Shown here piece by piece: positions 28,048 through 39,448 of a stretch of DNA of 64,000 nt. A program made the translations under genes and the position numbers. The stretch covers positions 46,823 to 110,822 of the forward strand of contig NZ_JAFREL010000041.1 of NCBI RefSeq assembly GCF_017377655.1. Direction: 5' to 3'. The notes below the pieces were generated by a model. The model did not search any database. It saw only the letters and a list, made by a program, of their open reading frames with translations, and was not told the DNA's origin. The number at the start of each line of letters is the position of its first letter. Positions within the stretch are counted from its first letter, which is position 1. The DNA comes from Candidatus Enterococcus ferrettii (GTDB lineage Bacteria; Bacillota; Bacilli; Lactobacillales; Enterococcaceae).

Positions 28048-30468
28048 TTAGCGAATAACCGCTGACAATTCTTTTTCTAAGCCTTTTGCTACCTTACTCA
28101 TCCATTGATTGATTTCTTCATCAGTCAAGGTTGCTTCAGGATTGACAAAAGTTAGGCTGTAAGCCATAGATTTCATCCCATTTTCAATAGAATCACCTTG
28201 ATATACGTCAAAAACACGAACATCTGACAAGAAACGACTAGCTGAATCACGAATAACTTGACTGATCTGTGCATTCGAGATTGATTCCTCTACTAAAATC
28301 GCAATATCCCGACTAACTGCTGGATATTTAGAAACTGGTGAGTAAACTAATGGTTCTTTTTCAACGTTTAGCAACGCATCCAGGTTCAATTCAGCAACAA
28401 AGGCTGATTTTAATTCATAGTTTTTAGTTACTTTGGGATGAACTTGTCCCACAAAGCCAACCACTTTATCCTTTAGATAGATGGCTGCCGTTTGTCCAGG
28501 GTGCATATCTGGCATTGCTGAGCTGGCCTGATAGCTGACTTTTTCACTCAAACCTAAACCATCAATTAATTCTTCAACAATTCCTTTAGCAGTATAGAAA
28601 TTAACCAGTTCGGCTTTTTCCGCCCAGGTCCTGTCTACAAAATTACCCATTAAAGCAATTGCTACGTGTTTTTCCTCCAAAGGCAAATCCTTTTTCGGAT
28701 CATTGTCTTGATAAAATACTCGACCGATTTCATACATTGCTACATCATTATTTCTACGAGCTGCATTGTAGGATAAATCTTCCAATAAACCACTGACTAG
28801 ATTCAAACGTAATACTGAACGTTCTTCACTCATTGGCCAATCCAGACGAGTAAACTTGCTTTTGCGTATTGTAAACTGCCCAGCCTTTTCTTCGGTTGTC
28901 AACGCATAACTGATTGCTTCATGCAAGCCACTCGCTTCTAATAAAGAACGAACTTTACGAGTATTCTTTTGAGCATCAGTCAATCTGCCCGCAACCGTTT
29001 GTCCACTTGGAAGTGTTGATGGAATATTATTATAGCCGTAAATACGAGCGATTTCTTCCATCAAATCCGCTTCAATCGTAATGTCCCAACGACGCGGAGG
29101 AACACTAACAGTATAATTACCATCTATTTCTTCATAAGCAAAATCCAAAGCAGCAAATACTGCATTGATGTCAGCAATTGTTAATGATGTTCCCAGAAAA
29201 TGATTGACGTTTTCTAAATTGGTAGTGACTGCGACATTTTCCGGGTCAACTTTACTGCCTAAAACGCTACCCTCCAATACCGCTCCTCCAGCTAGCTCAG
29301 CAATCATTGCTGCAGCAACATCGCCAGCCAAACTGATTGTTGCCTGATTGATCCCCTTTTCAAAACGAGCAGAAGATTCACTGCGCAAATTATAAGCTTG
29401 AGAAGTTCGACGAATAGAAACAGTGTCAAACATTGCAGATTCTAGTGCAACAGTCGTTGTAGTATCGGTAATTTCTGAATCCAAACCACCCATTACACCA
29501 GCTAGAGCAACTGGAATTTCACCGTTGGTAATCACGATGTTTTCTGGATTTAGGTTACGTTCAACACCATCTAAAGTAGTCAACACTTCTTGATCCTTCG
29601 CTCGGCGAACCAAAATTTCTTGACTACCCAATTTGCTATAATCAAAAGCGTGCAGCGGTTGACCGAACAACAACAAAATGTAGTTGGTTACGTCTACAAC
29701 ATTGCTAATCGGACGAATGCCTTCGTTCATTAAACGATTCTGCAACCATTGTGGACTTGGGCCAATCTTAACATTCTCAATGATACGAATTTCATAATGA
29801 GGAGCATCCTTTTCGTCAGCTACTGCCACTTTAATATGATCGGCTGCCTTTTCAGCCATCTCCTTTAGTTCAACTTCAGGGAATATTGCTTTTTTACCAT
29901 AAATTGCAGCAATTTCATAAGCCACTCCACGCATACTTAATGCATCGGCACGGTTAGGTGTTACTGATAAATCTAAAATAGCATCATCCATATCTAAATA
30001 AGAAAAGACTGGTTCACCTGTTACCGCATCCTGCGGCAAATAGTAAATGCCATCAGCAAATTCTTTAGGAATTACCGAATCACTATAGCCTAATTCCTGC
30101 AGAGAACAAATCATGCCATTGGATACTTGACCTCGCATTTTACCTTTTTTAATTTTGACATTTCCAGCAATTCGTGAACCTGGTAAAGCTACAATCACTT
30201 TAATTCCAGCTTTTACATTCGGAGCACCACAAACGATTTGTGATAGTTCTTCTTCCCCAATATCCACCTGACAAATTGATAAATGATCGGAATCAGGATG
30301 TGGAATGCACTCTTTTACATCGCCTACCACAATCTTTTTAAGTCCATTTTCAGGGACTTCAACACCTTCAACTTCAATACCAGTTAAGGAAAGACGGTCT
30401 GATAATTCCTGCGGTGTAATTCCTTTTAAATCGACATATTCATTTAGCCATTTATATGATACAAGCAT
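28048..30468 (-). CDS. pheT: phenylalanyl-tRNA synthetase beta subunit
   Basis: 806 residues, the full family length. The N-terminal EMAP-like tRNA-binding fold (about 40-150) contains [13 protein letters not shown] and VCGAPNV. B3/B4 and B5 editing domains follow. [15 protein letters not shown] opens the B5/core region, and a C-terminal FDX-ACB domain begins near [15 protein letters not shown]. Six bases separate it from pheS, so the pair forms an operon under the T-box leader upstream. Confidence 0.96.
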   Translation of the reverse strand: MLVSYKWLNEYVDLKGITPQELSDRLSLTGIEVEGVEVPENGLKKIVVGDVKECIPHPDSDHLSICQVDIGEEELSQIVCGAPNVKAGIKVIVALPGSRIAGNVKIKKGKMRGQVSNGMICSLQELGYSDSVIPKEFADGIYYLPQDAVTGEPVFSYLDMDDAILDLSVTPNRADALSMRGVAYEIAAIYGKKAIFPEVELKEMAEKAADHIKVAVADEKDAPHYEIRIIENVKIGPSPQWLQNRLMNEGIRPISNVVDVTNYILLLFGQPLHAFDYSKLGSQEILVRRAKDQEVLTTLDGVERNLNPENIVITNGEIPVALAGVMGGLDSEITDTTTTVALESAMFDTVSIRRTSQAYNLRSESSARFEKGINQATISLAGDVAAAMIAELAGGAVLEGSVLGSKVDPENVAVTTNLENVNHFLGTSLTIADINAVFAALDFAYEEIDGNYTVSVPPRRWDITIEADLMEEIARIYGYNNIPSTLPSGQTVAGRLTDAQKNTRKVRSLLEASGLHEAISYALTTEEKAGQFTIRKSKFTRLDWPMSEERSVLRLNLVSGLLEDLSYNAARRNNDVAMYEIGRVFYQDNDPKKDLPLEEKHVAIALMGNFVDRTWAEKAELVNFYTAKGIVEELIDGLGLSEKVSYQASSAMPDMHPGQTAAIYLKDKVVGFVGQVHPKVTKNYELKSAFVAELNLDALLNVEKEPLVYSPVSKYPAVSRDIAILVEESISNAQISQVIRDSASRFLSDVRVFDVYQGDSIENGMKSMAYSLTFVNPEATLTDEEINQWMSKVAKGLEKELSAVIR

Positions 30469-30474
30469 GATCTG

Positions 30475-31518
30475 TTATTCCCCCTTGAACTGTTCTAAGA
30501 AACGAACATCATTTAGATAGAAGTTTCGAATGTCGTTAACCCCATAACGCAGCATTGATACACGGTCTGGTCCGATACCAAAAGCAAAACCTGAATATGC
30601 TTCTGGGTCAATACCAGACATTGACAATACATCAGGATGCACCATGCCAGCGCCTAAAATCTCAATCCAACCAGTGTATTTACAAACATTGCAGCCTTTG
30701 CCTCCGCATTTAAAACAGCTAACATCCACTTCAACCGATGGCTCAGTGAAAGGAAAATAGCTTGGACGTAAACGTATCCTGCGATCCGCGCCGAAAATTT
30801 CCTTAATAAAGACTTCCAACGTTCCTTTTAAGTCAGCCATCGTAATTCCTTTATCAATTACAAGTCCCTCAATTTGATGGAACTGATGACTATGAGTCGC
30901 ATCATCAGTATCTCGACGGAATACTTTCCCAGGAGAAATCATTCGCAAAGCCCCCTTTGAAAAATCATGCTTTTCCATTGTGCGAGCCTGTACTGGTGAA
31001 GTATGCGTCCGGATCAGAATATCCTCAGAGATATAAAATGTATCCTGCATATCTCTAGCTGGATGATTTTTCGGCAGGTTCATACGTTCGAAGTTATAAT
31101 GATCGCTTTCAACTTCATAACCTTCTACTACTTGATAACCCATTCCAACAAATACGTCTTCAATCTCTTCCATCACTTGTGTAATCACATGACGGGTTCC
31201 TTGAACCATTTGATTACCAGGCAGAGTCACATCGATTGTTTCTTCCTCCAGGGCCTTCCCTAAAGCAATTTCGGTTAACTCGACTTTGCGAGCCTCGATT
31301 GCTTCAGTCAGCAAATCGCGAATTTCATTAGCAAAAGCTCCAACTTTTGGTCTTTCGTCTTGCGATAAATCACGCATTCCTCGCAAAACTTCTGTTATTG
31401 GCCCTTTTTTACCTAATGTTTCAACCCGAATCTGCTCAACTGTTTGAAGTTCTTCAGCATCGGAAATCTTCACTAAAGTCTGGGTTTTCAATTCTTCTAA
31501 TTGATTTTGTAAACTCAT
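30475..31518 (-). CDS. pheS: phenylalanyl-tRNA synthetase alpha subunit
   Basis: Class II synthetase subunit of 347 residues. An N-terminal coiled coil (1-90), then the catalytic core with [37 protein letters not shown] and [20 protein letters not shown] at 31518 follows AAAGGAAGTAGAAAG. The open frame further upstream to 31584 runs through the T-box terminator and core and is not coding. Confidence 0.96.
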   Translation of the reverse strand: MSLQNQLEELKTQTLVKISDAEELQTVEQIRVETLGKKGPITEVLRGMRDLSQDERPKVGAFANEIRDLLTEAIEARKVELTEIALGKALEEETIDVTLPGNQMVQGTRHVITQVMEEIEDVFVGMGYQVVEGYEVESDHYNFERMNLPKNHPARDMQDTFYISEDILIRTHTSPVQARTMEKHDFSKGALRMISPGKVFRRDTDDATHSHQFHQIEGLVIDKGITMADLKGTLEVFIKEIFGADRRIRLRPSYFPFTEPSVEVDVSCFKCGGKGCNVCKYTGWIEILGAGMVHPDVLSMSGIDPEAYSGFAFGIGPDRVSMLRYGVNDIRNFYLNDVRFLEQFKGE

Positions 31519-31537
31519 CTTTCTACTTCCTTTCCAC

Positions 31538-31755
31538 AAAAAAGAGACCTTGTTCCGTAAAGGAACGAGGTCTCGCGTTACCATCCTAATTCGCCAATTT
31601 TTGGCGCACTCACATTTTTAACGGCCACAGCCGGTCAGTTACGACAAACTCCGGAAGTGAACTTCACCTTTTATCTCCTAATCTGCTTCCAGTCTGTGGC
31701 AGATATTCCCTTAAAAGATCCTAAAAGATTACTCTTTTCCATCAACGCTTTTTAA
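31538..31755 (-). ncRNA. T-box leader (Phe) of pheST
   Basis: The minus strand carries the T-box core AGGATGGTAACGCG (31587-31574), which pairs with the uncharged tRNA 3' end. It is followed at once by a terminator, stem GAGACCTCGTTCC (31574-31562) / GGAACAAGGTCTC (31556-31544), and six T. Upstream lie Stem I-like elements and a TTC triplet (31661-31659) in a loop context that could be the Phe specifier. Uncharged tRNA-Phe would favour the antiterminator and so pheST expression. The 5' boundary is approximate. Confidence 0.88.
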
Positions 31756-31799
31756 CTATTTAATTGACTATTTCATACTACAAGAAAATGACGATTTTA

Positions 31800-32144
31800 T
31801 CAACTACATTCTTGCTCAGTAATCCATTTTTCTCCCCATTCATGAAGTTCCTTCATCACGGTGTCCAACGCTTTACCTTTATTAGTCAAACAATAATCTA
31901 AACGTTTTTGGCCTTCATTACCTGAAATACGTGTGACCAATCCTTCTTGTTCCAACTCTCTTAATCTTTCCGCTAAAACACGATCGCTTACATGAGGAAT
32001 CTTGGCGGCCAAATCAACAAAACGTTGAGGGCCTTCTTCCAATAATACATCGATAATCAAGCCGTTCCATTTTTTCCCTAAAATCGTAAAGCCTTTTTCA
32101 AATTTTGGACATAGAGAAAATTTAGTTTGTTGTATTTGTTCCAT
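31800..32144 (-). CDS. HxlR-family transcriptional regulator
   Basis: 114-residue winged-helix regulator. The HxlR pattern is clear: CPKFEKGFTILGKKWNGLII, RFVDLAAKIPHVSDRVLAERLRELEQEGLV and YCLTNKGKAL. It retains the N-terminal cysteine (about residue 12) that some family members use to sense aldehydes or oxidants. ATG at 32144 follows GAGGTGAGAAAA. No obvious target gene is divergent from it, so it may control itself or a distant gene. Confidence 0.88.
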   Translation of the reverse strand: MEQIQQTKFSLCPKFEKGFTILGKKWNGLIIDVLLEEGPQRFVDLAAKIPHVSDRVLAERLRELEQEGLVTRISGNEGQKRLDYCLTNKGKALDTVMKELHEWGEKWITEQECS

Positions 32145-32210
32145 TTTTCTCACCTCGTTATTGAAAGTATAGCATATTACTTACAAATGATAAGTATAGT
32201 TTGCTTGGGT

Positions 32211-35200
32211 CTAGTGATTTTCTAATAAGTCTATCACCTTTTCTCCTCGCAGAAAAACAATATTTAGGGAACCCACTGGTTTATTTTTAGCATTTTCTAA
32301 CGCTTCTTTATAGAGGAATAATTGTCCTCGATAGCGATCAATTAAGTCTTGCTCTCTTTCAATTGTGTAATAATCCGTTTTGAAATCGTACAAAACTAAA
32401 TAATCGGAGAACTCGATGTAACCATCAATAATCCCGTGGATTAGCAAATCATCCTTAGCTTGATATTCTTTGAATACTTCATTTGCTGGCAGCAGCATGG
32501 CAAAAGGTTCCTCCCGATATACTTGGGTTGAGTTCGCTAAAACCTCTTGTCCCAGCTCACTATTAAAAAATACTAATAATGACTGAATAGAGATCGCTTC
32601 TGCTAATTCCGAAGTTAGGGTTTCGCCTGCAACCAATTCGTCGATTAAGCTTTGAATGCTTTCCTCAGTCGGTTGTTTATCCAACGAAATCAGTTGCATA
32701 ATTAGATGCGTTGCCGTTCCAATTTCTGTTGCTGAAAGTTGACTTTTGGTCTCCAAAAATTTTGGTTTACTTAAGCCTTCTTCAGTAAAACGGTAGATCG
32801 GTTCCGGGGATCCTTTTTCTCCGAAATCAAGAGAAATAGCCTCGCGGTTATCTGGGTCATCATACATACGTTTAAGCTCTGATACAGATTGGTAGCTAGT
32901 TGTTTTGGTTGCTTCTAGGTAAGGATACTGATAAAGCAATCTTTTTTTGACGGCGGAAATATCCACATCGATTGTTTTTTCAATCTCACGCTGCTGTTTC
33001 TTTGGCATAAATTTGGCAATCCGTTTCTCTATTGAATTAGGCGAAATAAAAGAAATCGAAAATCTGGCTGGTTGTTGAGCAACTTCTGGTTGCGAAGCAG
33101 TAGTCCCTGCCAATTGATATCCTTCCATCTCAGGATGACGAATCAATGTCTGCCCTACCCAATCAAAAAAGGTCCCTTTGGTACGAGAAGAAACTGGTAA
33201 AACTAATTCTGGGTTATTAGCAGTAGCTGACCACTTTTTCAAGGCCTCCTCTTGATTACTGTATGAGCCTACCAAAAATAGTTTTTGCTCCGCCCGGGTT
33301 AAAGCAACATACAACTTGCGCATTTCCTCGGAAAGCAGCTTACGTAAATTCACCTGTTGAACAGCATCGAAAGCTAGGGTTGAGAAACGAATACGGCTTT
33401 CAGGAGTTAAATATTTTACTCCCAGCCCTAATTTTTCATCAAACGCATAGCTACGTCGAGTGTCCGCCAAATTGAAGGCTTTGCTCATATCCATGACAAA
33501 TACCACTGGGAACTCCAGCCCTTTGCTGGCGTGGATTGTCATTACCCGAACAGCATTGGTAATTTCTTCGCTCTGCGGTTCAGCTAAATCTTTGTCCTTT
33601 TCCTGCATTTTTTCGATAAAACGAATAAACTGATACAAGCCTCTGAAACTACTTCGTTCATAATCCTTTGCGCGTTCAATCAAAGCTAGAAGATTGGCGT
33701 GTCTTTGCTGACCAGCGGGCATTCCCAACACATAGTCAAGATAGGCCGTTTCATCATAAATTTTCATTACTAAATCAGACAATGCCTCTTGCCGAGAAAA
33801 TTCTCGCCAATCAAGAAAAAGCTGATAAAAGTTCTTTAGTTTTTCACTGGTTCGATCGTCTTTCTCCGCCATATATTGCTTCGTCGCCCGATAAAACTCC
33901 TTCTTTGGCTGCAATAAACGAACTTGTGCGAGTTCTTCCTCTGTCAGGCCGACAATTGGTGAACGAAGCACTGCAGCTAGTGGAATATCCTGATACGGAT
34001 TATCGATGATCTGCAATAATGCAATCATCACTCGCAGCTCTGTTGACTGAAAATAATTTTGCGTATCGTTAATTGACAAAGGGATCTCCAACTGTTTAAA
34101 AATCTCTAAAATTGTTAAGTTATTACTTTTAGTCGGCGTCAGCAAAACAATATCCTGGTAATCAATCGGCCGCATTTTCTTTTGCTTCTTATCATAAATC
34201 TCGAAGCTTTCGTAAACTAACTGACGAATTTTAGCAGCAACCATAACGACTTCACCGGTCGCTTTGTCTTCGATCCATTCCGGAGTTTCTTCGTCTTTTT
34301 CATAAACCAGCAACTCAGTTTTAAAATCTTCGGATGCTGGAAAACCTGTAAAACCATTAATCAACTCTGCTTCGTGATCATAAGCAATTTGTCCTACCTC
34401 TTGATCCATCAGCTGTTTAAAAACTAAATTAGTGAAATCTAGAACTTCTTTTCGAGAACGAAAATTTTCTGCTAAGATAATTCGTCGACCACCGTCTTGT
34501 TGAGCAAAATCATGGTATTTTTGAATAAATAGCGTTGGATCAGCTAAGCGAAATCCATAAATTGATTGCTTCACATCCCCTACCATAAATAAATTCCCAC
34601 GGTCTTCATTTTCTGAAGCTAACGCTCGTAAAATCGTTTCTTGCAGTTGATTAATATCTTGATACTCATCAACTAGAACTTCGTTAAAGCGAGAACGATA
34701 ATAACTTTCAGCTGGAAAAGAATCATCCACCTTAGTCCGTAAAATCTGTAACGTAAAATGCTCTAGATCGTTAAAATCCAGCAAACCTTTTTCCCTTTTT
34801 TTAGCAGAATAACGCTCAATAAATTGTTTCTCAACTCTTACCAGTTCTTCAACAAGTGGTCGGACAGCCTGCAGTCGTTCTACATGTTCTTCAGGAGTGG
34901 CTGCAAAAAATCCGATTTTTAATTGTGTCAGTAAATCTTTAGCTGTTTGACGTTTGTCTTTCAGTCGCTCGATTGTTTCGCCGTATAGTTCCTTCACCTC
35001 TTTTTTACGGGGTGTCGGGAATGTTGGAAAACTGAAGGCTTCCATTAATTGATAAGCATCAGCTAAGCGATTTTCCTTAATTGTCTGAAGTAAATCTACT
35101 GCAAATTGCTTCTCAGTCTCAGCTAAAATAAAGATTTTTTCCAACTCTTTGCTTGTTTCACTTAACTCCAGCATTTCCTGATAAAGCTCACTGGCATCCT

Positions 35201-35906
35201 CTACAGCTTGAACAAGCTGTGGACGCAAACTTTCCTGATAAAGGTTGCTATCAACTAAGTTAGTGATACTGTAGTTTTTTAGTAGTGAATCCAACCAATC
35301 AAAGGGCGACGGATTTGCTCGGGCAAATTCATACATGGCTAGAATTAAATCTTCGAGACCCTGATCACTGCGGTCGTTAGAGAAATTTTCAGTTAATCGA
35401 TAGAAAATTTCTTCGTTTTGTTCGTAGCATTCCTCTCGCAGTTCATCCCAAACATCTTCTTTTAGTAGAATTGTTTCGGTGGCATCCGTTAGCATGCGAT
35501 AACTAGGGTCTAAATCGATCAAATAAAAGAATCGTTGAATTACCTTTGAGCAAAAAGAGTGCAAGGTTGAAATATTCGCCATCGGCAAAAGAGTCAACTG
35601 TCGGGTAAAATGATTCTTGAGGTCTTGATTTGTTTCTTCATTGATTGCTTCTTGCAAAGCACTTTGAACTCGTTCCTTCATTTCACTAGCAGCTGCTTCC
35701 GTAAAAGTAACTACTAACAGTTGGTCTACTGATAACCGTTCTCGCTTCACTTTTTCAATCACTCGCCGAACCAACACTGCTGTCTTACCTGAGCCCGCTG
35801 AAGCGGAAACTAAGAGATTATCTCCTTGATCATAAATTGCTTGCCATTGGGCATCGGTATACATCTCGTTGGGTGCTTTTGGAGGGATCGTAAGTTTATT
35901 CATCAT
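32211..35906 (-). CDS. addA: ATP-dependent helicase/nuclease subunit A (AddA/RexA)
   Basis: 1231-residue helicase-nuclease of the RecBCD-like double-strand-break repair complex. UvrD-type motifs: Walker A SASAGSGKTAVLVRR near residue 35, VDEYQDINQLQ (motif II), VKQSIYGFR, MTIHASKGLEFPVVF and VALTRAEQKLFLVG. The C-terminal RecB-like nuclease shows LVLYDFKTDYY near residue 1180. It overlaps the end of addB by 11 bases, so the two are translationally linked. Confidence 0.96.
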   Translation of the reverse strand: MMNKLTIPPKAPNEMYTDAQWQAIYDQGDNLLVSASAGSGKTAVLVRRVIEKVKRERLSVDQLLVVTFTEAAASEMKERVQSALQEAINEETNQDLKNHFTRQLTLLPMANISTLHSFCSKVIQRFFYLIDLDPSYRMLTDATETILLKEDVWDELREECYEQNEEIFYRLTENFSNDRSDQGLEDLILAMYEFARANPSPFDWLDSLLKNYSITNLVDSNLYQESLRPQLVQAVEDASELYQEMLELSETSKELEKIFILAETEKQFAVDLLQTIKENRLADAYQLMEAFSFPTFPTPRKKEVKELYGETIERLKDKRQTAKDLLTQLKIGFFAATPEEHVERLQAVRPLVEELVRVEKQFIERYSAKKREKGLLDFNDLEHFTLQILRTKVDDSFPAESYYRSRFNEVLVDEYQDINQLQETILRALASENEDRGNLFMVGDVKQSIYGFRLADPTLFIQKYHDFAQQDGGRRIILAENFRSRKEVLDFTNLVFKQLMDQEVGQIAYDHEAELINGFTGFPASEDFKTELLVYEKDEETPEWIEDKATGEVVMVAAKIRQLVYESFEIYDKKQKKMRPIDYQDIVLLTPTKSNNLTILEIFKQLEIPLSINDTQNYFQSTELRVMIALLQIIDNPYQDIPLAAVLRSPIVGLTEEELAQVRLLQPKKEFYRATKQYMAEKDDRTSEKLKNFYQLFLDWREFSRQEALSDLVMKIYDETAYLDYVLGMPAGQQRHANLLALIERAKDYERSSFRGLYQFIRFIEKMQEKDKDLAEPQSEEITNAVRVMTIHASKGLEFPVVFVMDMSKAFNLADTRRSYAFDEKLGLGVKYLTPESRIRFSTLAFDAVQQVNLRKLLSEEMRKLYVALTRAEQKLFLVGSYSNQEEALKKWSATANNPELVLPVSSRTKGTFFDWVGQTLIRHPEMEGYQLAGTTASQPEVAQQPARFSISFISPNSIEKRIAKFMPKKQQREIEKTIDVDISAVKKRLLYQYPYLEATKTTSYQSVSELKRMYDDPDNREAISLDFGEKGSPEPIYRFTEEGLSKPKFLETKSQLSATEIGTATHLIMQLISLDKQPTEESIQSLIDELVAGETLTSELAEAISIQSLLVFFNSELGQEVLANSTQVYREEPFAMLLPANEVFKEYQAKDDLLIHGIIDGYIEFSDYLVLYDFKTDYYTIEREQDLIDRYRGQLFLYKEALENAKNKPVGSLNIVFLRGEKVIDLLENH

Positions 35907-38900
35907 GCAATTCTTCCTCCATTCGTTTCAATACTTCTTCACGAGGCATTTTTTCTAATCGATGATAATTATTTTCCTTTAACATAACATCAAACTTGCA
36001 AACGCTGCGGAAAGGGCAGTACTGGCAAGCAACTCGCTTACTGTCTTTGAACGTTGGATCAAGCTTAATCTCACCAGATAAAATTTCATTCCCTGCCTCT
36101 TGGATTTTCTTGCGATTATAGTCTCGCAATAAATCAATTTCAGCTTGATCATAAAACTTATCTTTCGAAGGTCCAGCTGGTAGAATTTGTCCTTTGGCGT
36201 CTTTTCGCAATGGAAATAATAAAGAATTTTCCTTTTCTTCTAAGCTGTAATCCATCTCTTTAAATAGCTCAGCATCCTTCACAAATAACCCGTCATATTT
36301 ATAGGCTTTTAAAGTTTCTCGCTCCAAGTTTTTCGTATCAGTTAAAACTGGATTGTGTACATGCAGGTAGTAAGCCCCCGCCGGTTTAATTAATTTATCA
36401 CTGGTTAAATTAAAATCACTGACTGCTACATCCAAATAAGTTATTAATTGCATGGCAATTCCGTAGTAAGCATCCACAATATTAAAACTACGATCGCTTG
36501 ATTTATAATCCACAACACTTAGCCAGTCAGCATGATTACCTTTAATTTGATCCAAGCGGTCGATTTTCCCGCGAACTGCTAGCTCACCACCATTCTTCAA
36601 AGGCAGCTGGATACCAGGAATACCTTTTTCTCCAGCTAAAGAACCAAATAAGACTTCCGTACGTTGCGGTCGCAGATTGGTCTTTAAACTTTGCTGAACC
36701 AACCCCCAACTCACTTTTTGAATTGTCTGCGACAACTGATAGCGTATATAGTTCATGCGAGCCGAGCTGGATAAGATTGCAAACTTCACTTCTCCAAAGA
36801 TTTCCTCAAGTACTTGATCAGCTAAAACCGTACGTTGCGCTTCTGTTAAGTCAATCAAAGCTAACCCTTGCTGGTGAATCATCCGGAAAAATCGGTCTAA
36901 GGCTTCATGATAAAAGTCACCTGCTGCTGCGGGTGTTAAACCATAGATTGTTCGCTCCTTTAAACCTAAACCAAATTGGGCAAAATACTTATACTGGCAA
37001 TTATAGAAGTTTTCAATTCGAGAAACTGACACATAAAGATTTTTACCATACAGCTTTTCTGCCGTTTGCGGCTGCAAAAACTGAGGAATATTTAAAGCCT
37101 CTAAGCTCGAAAAAACTCGTTTAGTTAAGCTAGTCAATTCAGTAGTCTCAATAAAATGCATTAATTGCCGCCAACCGGAGCGCATGGGTTCAGTCTGATC
37201 TAATGAAAGACGATTTAAATGAATTAAATCCGACAGCAGCGTTCTTAAGGTTCCAACATAATTTTCTGGTAGAGTAGTAAGGTTCAATCCACTAAATGCT
37301 TTAACTGGAATACCCAAGTTTTCGCTAATTCGTCGTAAAAAAGGCGAAATGGCCAATTGTTTCTCACCATCAATCGTAGTTGCGACTGTTAAATACAGCT
37401 TTTCGCTACCAGATAAAAAAACATGGTAAGCTAAAAATGGTTCCCGATTAACATTAGAACTGTTGTTTTCCGGTAAAAATTTCCCTTCAGTCAATTCAGC
37501 ATTAATTCCTTCACGTTCTTCCGGAGACAACAGACCCCGATCATCAAAACGTGCTGGGAACTCTTGATCATTCAAGCCAATAGCAAAGGTCACTTTAGCT
37601 TGATCAGCCCGAGCCAATTCCAGGTTGTTGACCTTCACTTGATCAATTGCTGTTGGTATTTTTCCATAAGTTAAATTGGTTAAACCTGCCAAAAATATTT
37701 CTTGAAAATCTTCCCAATTAAATCTGCTTTCGCCATAAATCAACGCATACTCATCTAACAAATCCATTAAAGCCTGCCACGTTTGTTCATGGTTTCGCGC
37801 CTTTTCCAGATTTCCTTTTTCCACTTCCTTATCCCGCCAGAATAGGAGCTGTTGTTTAACTCCGGCATCTTCCAAGAATTGATAGAAATATTTAGCAGCA
37901 GAAAATCCATTTTCAGCCTTCTTCATGCTGGAAAAGAAATCTGGCAGGTGTTCCTGAATCATATGTCTAACTTGATTGGTAACAACCTGTAAATCAGTCG
38001 CATCATTGAAGGTTTCTTCCTCAAAATCATAGTCGACAAAAACCCAGTCTTCAACTTTCGTCCAAAAACTACCGCGGAAATTGTATGCTAAGCAAACATT
38101 TTCTGTTTGATCGATCTTCTCTCGCAGTTCAATTAACTTAATCTGACGTTGATCCTTCCAATCAAAAGGAACAAACAATTCTGTTCGCAACAATCGGAAT
38201 ACATCAGTAATTCGATAATTGTAAGAGTCAACCAAAAAAAGTGCCTGTAAAAATTCCACTAATGGATGACTAATCATTCTCTGGGTTTCATCTAAATAAA
38301 ATGGAATATTTAATTGCTCAAATAATGAAGGCAAAACGCTGCTATAACAATCAAAATTACGAATCAAAACTTGAATGTCTTTATAGCGGTAATTTTCTTC
38401 CGAAACCAAGCGGCGAATCTCATTGCCTACATGACGAACTTCATCTGACGGACTGAGCTGTTTCCAAATTGCAATAGTAGAATCCTCATTTATACTCGCT
38501 ATTTTTTTGCCTTGCCAGAACTGACTCAGAAGATTCAATTGTGTATCTGGCCCTTCAGCTTTTTGATCGTGATGAACAGGTAGATGCTGCTGATCAGCCA
38601 ATTGTTTCAATTGAAAATAAGTTTTTCCTGAATCAGCAAACAAATTCAACGGATGCGGTTCTTCGTTGGAATGTCCACGATCCAACTCTAACGACACCAG
38701 TAAATGTCCGCAGTTCATCAGAGTAGACAGAATATTCAATTCACGGGCATTAAAGCGGCTAAAACCGGTTAAAATAAACAAACTATTTTTTATCGATTGA
38801 TCCTGCAGCAAATTGTGCAGCATCAATAATGGGTCTTCATTTTTCACCTGGTAATTTGTTAAAGCTGTTTCATACTCCTGATAGATCAAACGCAAATCCG

Positions 38901-39366
38901 ATAACTTCAGTTGTTCATCCTTGTTTCCAGTTACTTTAGCCAAGTCCTCAACAGTTACATTCCCAACCTGCATTTCCTGATAGAATTGGACTAGCTGTTG
39001 GATGAATCCAGTCTTGTTGGTTTCACCGCGAAAAATAACCAGTTCTTCTCGCTGTTCCTGCAATACTTTTCTTAAAATCATCGCATTACCCGAATCTGAT
39101 AAAACATTGCCAGGAATTTTTCCCTGTTTTTGTAAAAAGTACCAAGCCAATCGTTCAAAACTAAAAACCTGTGCCCGAATGGAACTGTATTCATCCTGAC
39201 TTTTCATCGTTTCCAGCAATTGAATTTCTTGCTCGAATTTATTATAGTTAGGCACAATGAAAAAAACACGATTTTCTGGAGCTTTATCTAACCACTTTCG
39301 TGCAGTGTTAACCATCTTTTCCTGTGCATTATTCTGTCCAGTACCCAATAGAAATTGTAAAGACAT
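35896..39366 (-). CDS. addB: ATP-dependent helicase/nuclease subunit B (AddB/RexB)
   Basis: 1156 residues, partner of AddA. The N-terminus FLLGTGQNNAQEK has a degenerate Walker A, as in the RexB type of lactic acid bacteria. The C-terminal nuclease has VVDYKSSDRSF. Four cysteines for the iron-sulfur clamp are present: one in NFYNCQYKYF and three in ACQYCPFRSVCKF. Order addB-addA is conserved. Start ATG at 39366; lepB lies upstream with its own terminator in between. Confidence 0.95.
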   Translation of the reverse strand: MSLQFLLGTGQNNAQEKMVNTARKWLDKAPENRVFFIVPNYNKFEQEIQLLETMKSQDEYSSIRAQVFSFERLAWYFLQKQGKIPGNVLSDSGNAMILRKVLQEQREELVIFRGETNKTGFIQQLVQFYQEMQVGNVTVEDLAKVTGNKDEQLKLSDLRLIYQEYETALTNYQVKNEDPLLMLHNLLQDQSIKNSLFILTGFSRFNARELNILSTLMNCGHLLVSLELDRGHSNEEPHPLNLFADSGKTYFQLKQLADQQHLPVHHDQKAEGPDTQLNLLSQFWQGKKIASINEDSTIAIWKQLSPSDEVRHVGNEIRRLVSEENYRYKDIQVLIRNFDCYSSVLPSLFEQLNIPFYLDETQRMISHPLVEFLQALFLVDSYNYRITDVFRLLRTELFVPFDWKDQRQIKLIELREKIDQTENVCLAYNFRGSFWTKVEDWVFVDYDFEEETFNDATDLQVVTNQVRHMIQEHLPDFFSSMKKAENGFSAAKYFYQFLEDAGVKQQLLFWRDKEVEKGNLEKARNHEQTWQALMDLLDEYALIYGESRFNWEDFQEIFLAGLTNLTYGKIPTAIDQVKVNNLELARADQAKVTFAIGLNDQEFPARFDDRGLLSPEEREGINAELTEGKFLPENNSSNVNREPFLAYHVFLSGSEKLYLTVATTIDGEKQLAISPFLRRISENLGIPVKAFSGLNLTTLPENYVGTLRTLLSDLIHLNRLSLDQTEPMRSGWRQLMHFIETTELTSLTKRVFSSLEALNIPQFLQPQTAEKLYGKNLYVSVSRIENFYNCQYKYFAQFGLGLKERTIYGLTPAAAGDFYHEALDRFFRMIHQQGLALIDLTEAQRTVLADQVLEEIFGEVKFAILSSSARMNYIRYQLSQTIQKVSWGLVQQSLKTNLRPQRTEVLFGSLAGEKGIPGIQLPLKNGGELAVRGKIDRLDQIKGNHADWLSVVDYKSSDRSFNIVDAYYGIAMQLITYLDVAVSDFNLTSDKLIKPAGAYYLHVHNPVLTDTKNLERETLKAYKYDGLFVKDAELFKEMDYSLEEKENSLLFPLRKDAKGQILPAGPSKDKFYDQAEIDLLRDYNRKKIQEAGNEILSGEIKLDPTFKDSKRVACQYCPFRSVCKFDVMLKENNYHRLEKMPREEVLKRMEEELHDE

Positions 39367-39420
39367 CTTTTTCCCTCATTTCATAAATGAATGGTCTCCG
39401 CTTATTATAACAAAAAAATA

Positions 39421-39448
39421 AAAAAAAAGACTAGCTTTCAAGCTAGTC
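39421..39448 (-). terminator. lepB terminator
   Basis: Stem GACTAGCT (39429-39436) / AGCTAGTC (39441-39448) with a TTCA-type loop and a minus-strand T-run. The lepB stop codon lies inside the stem. Confidence 0.85.
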
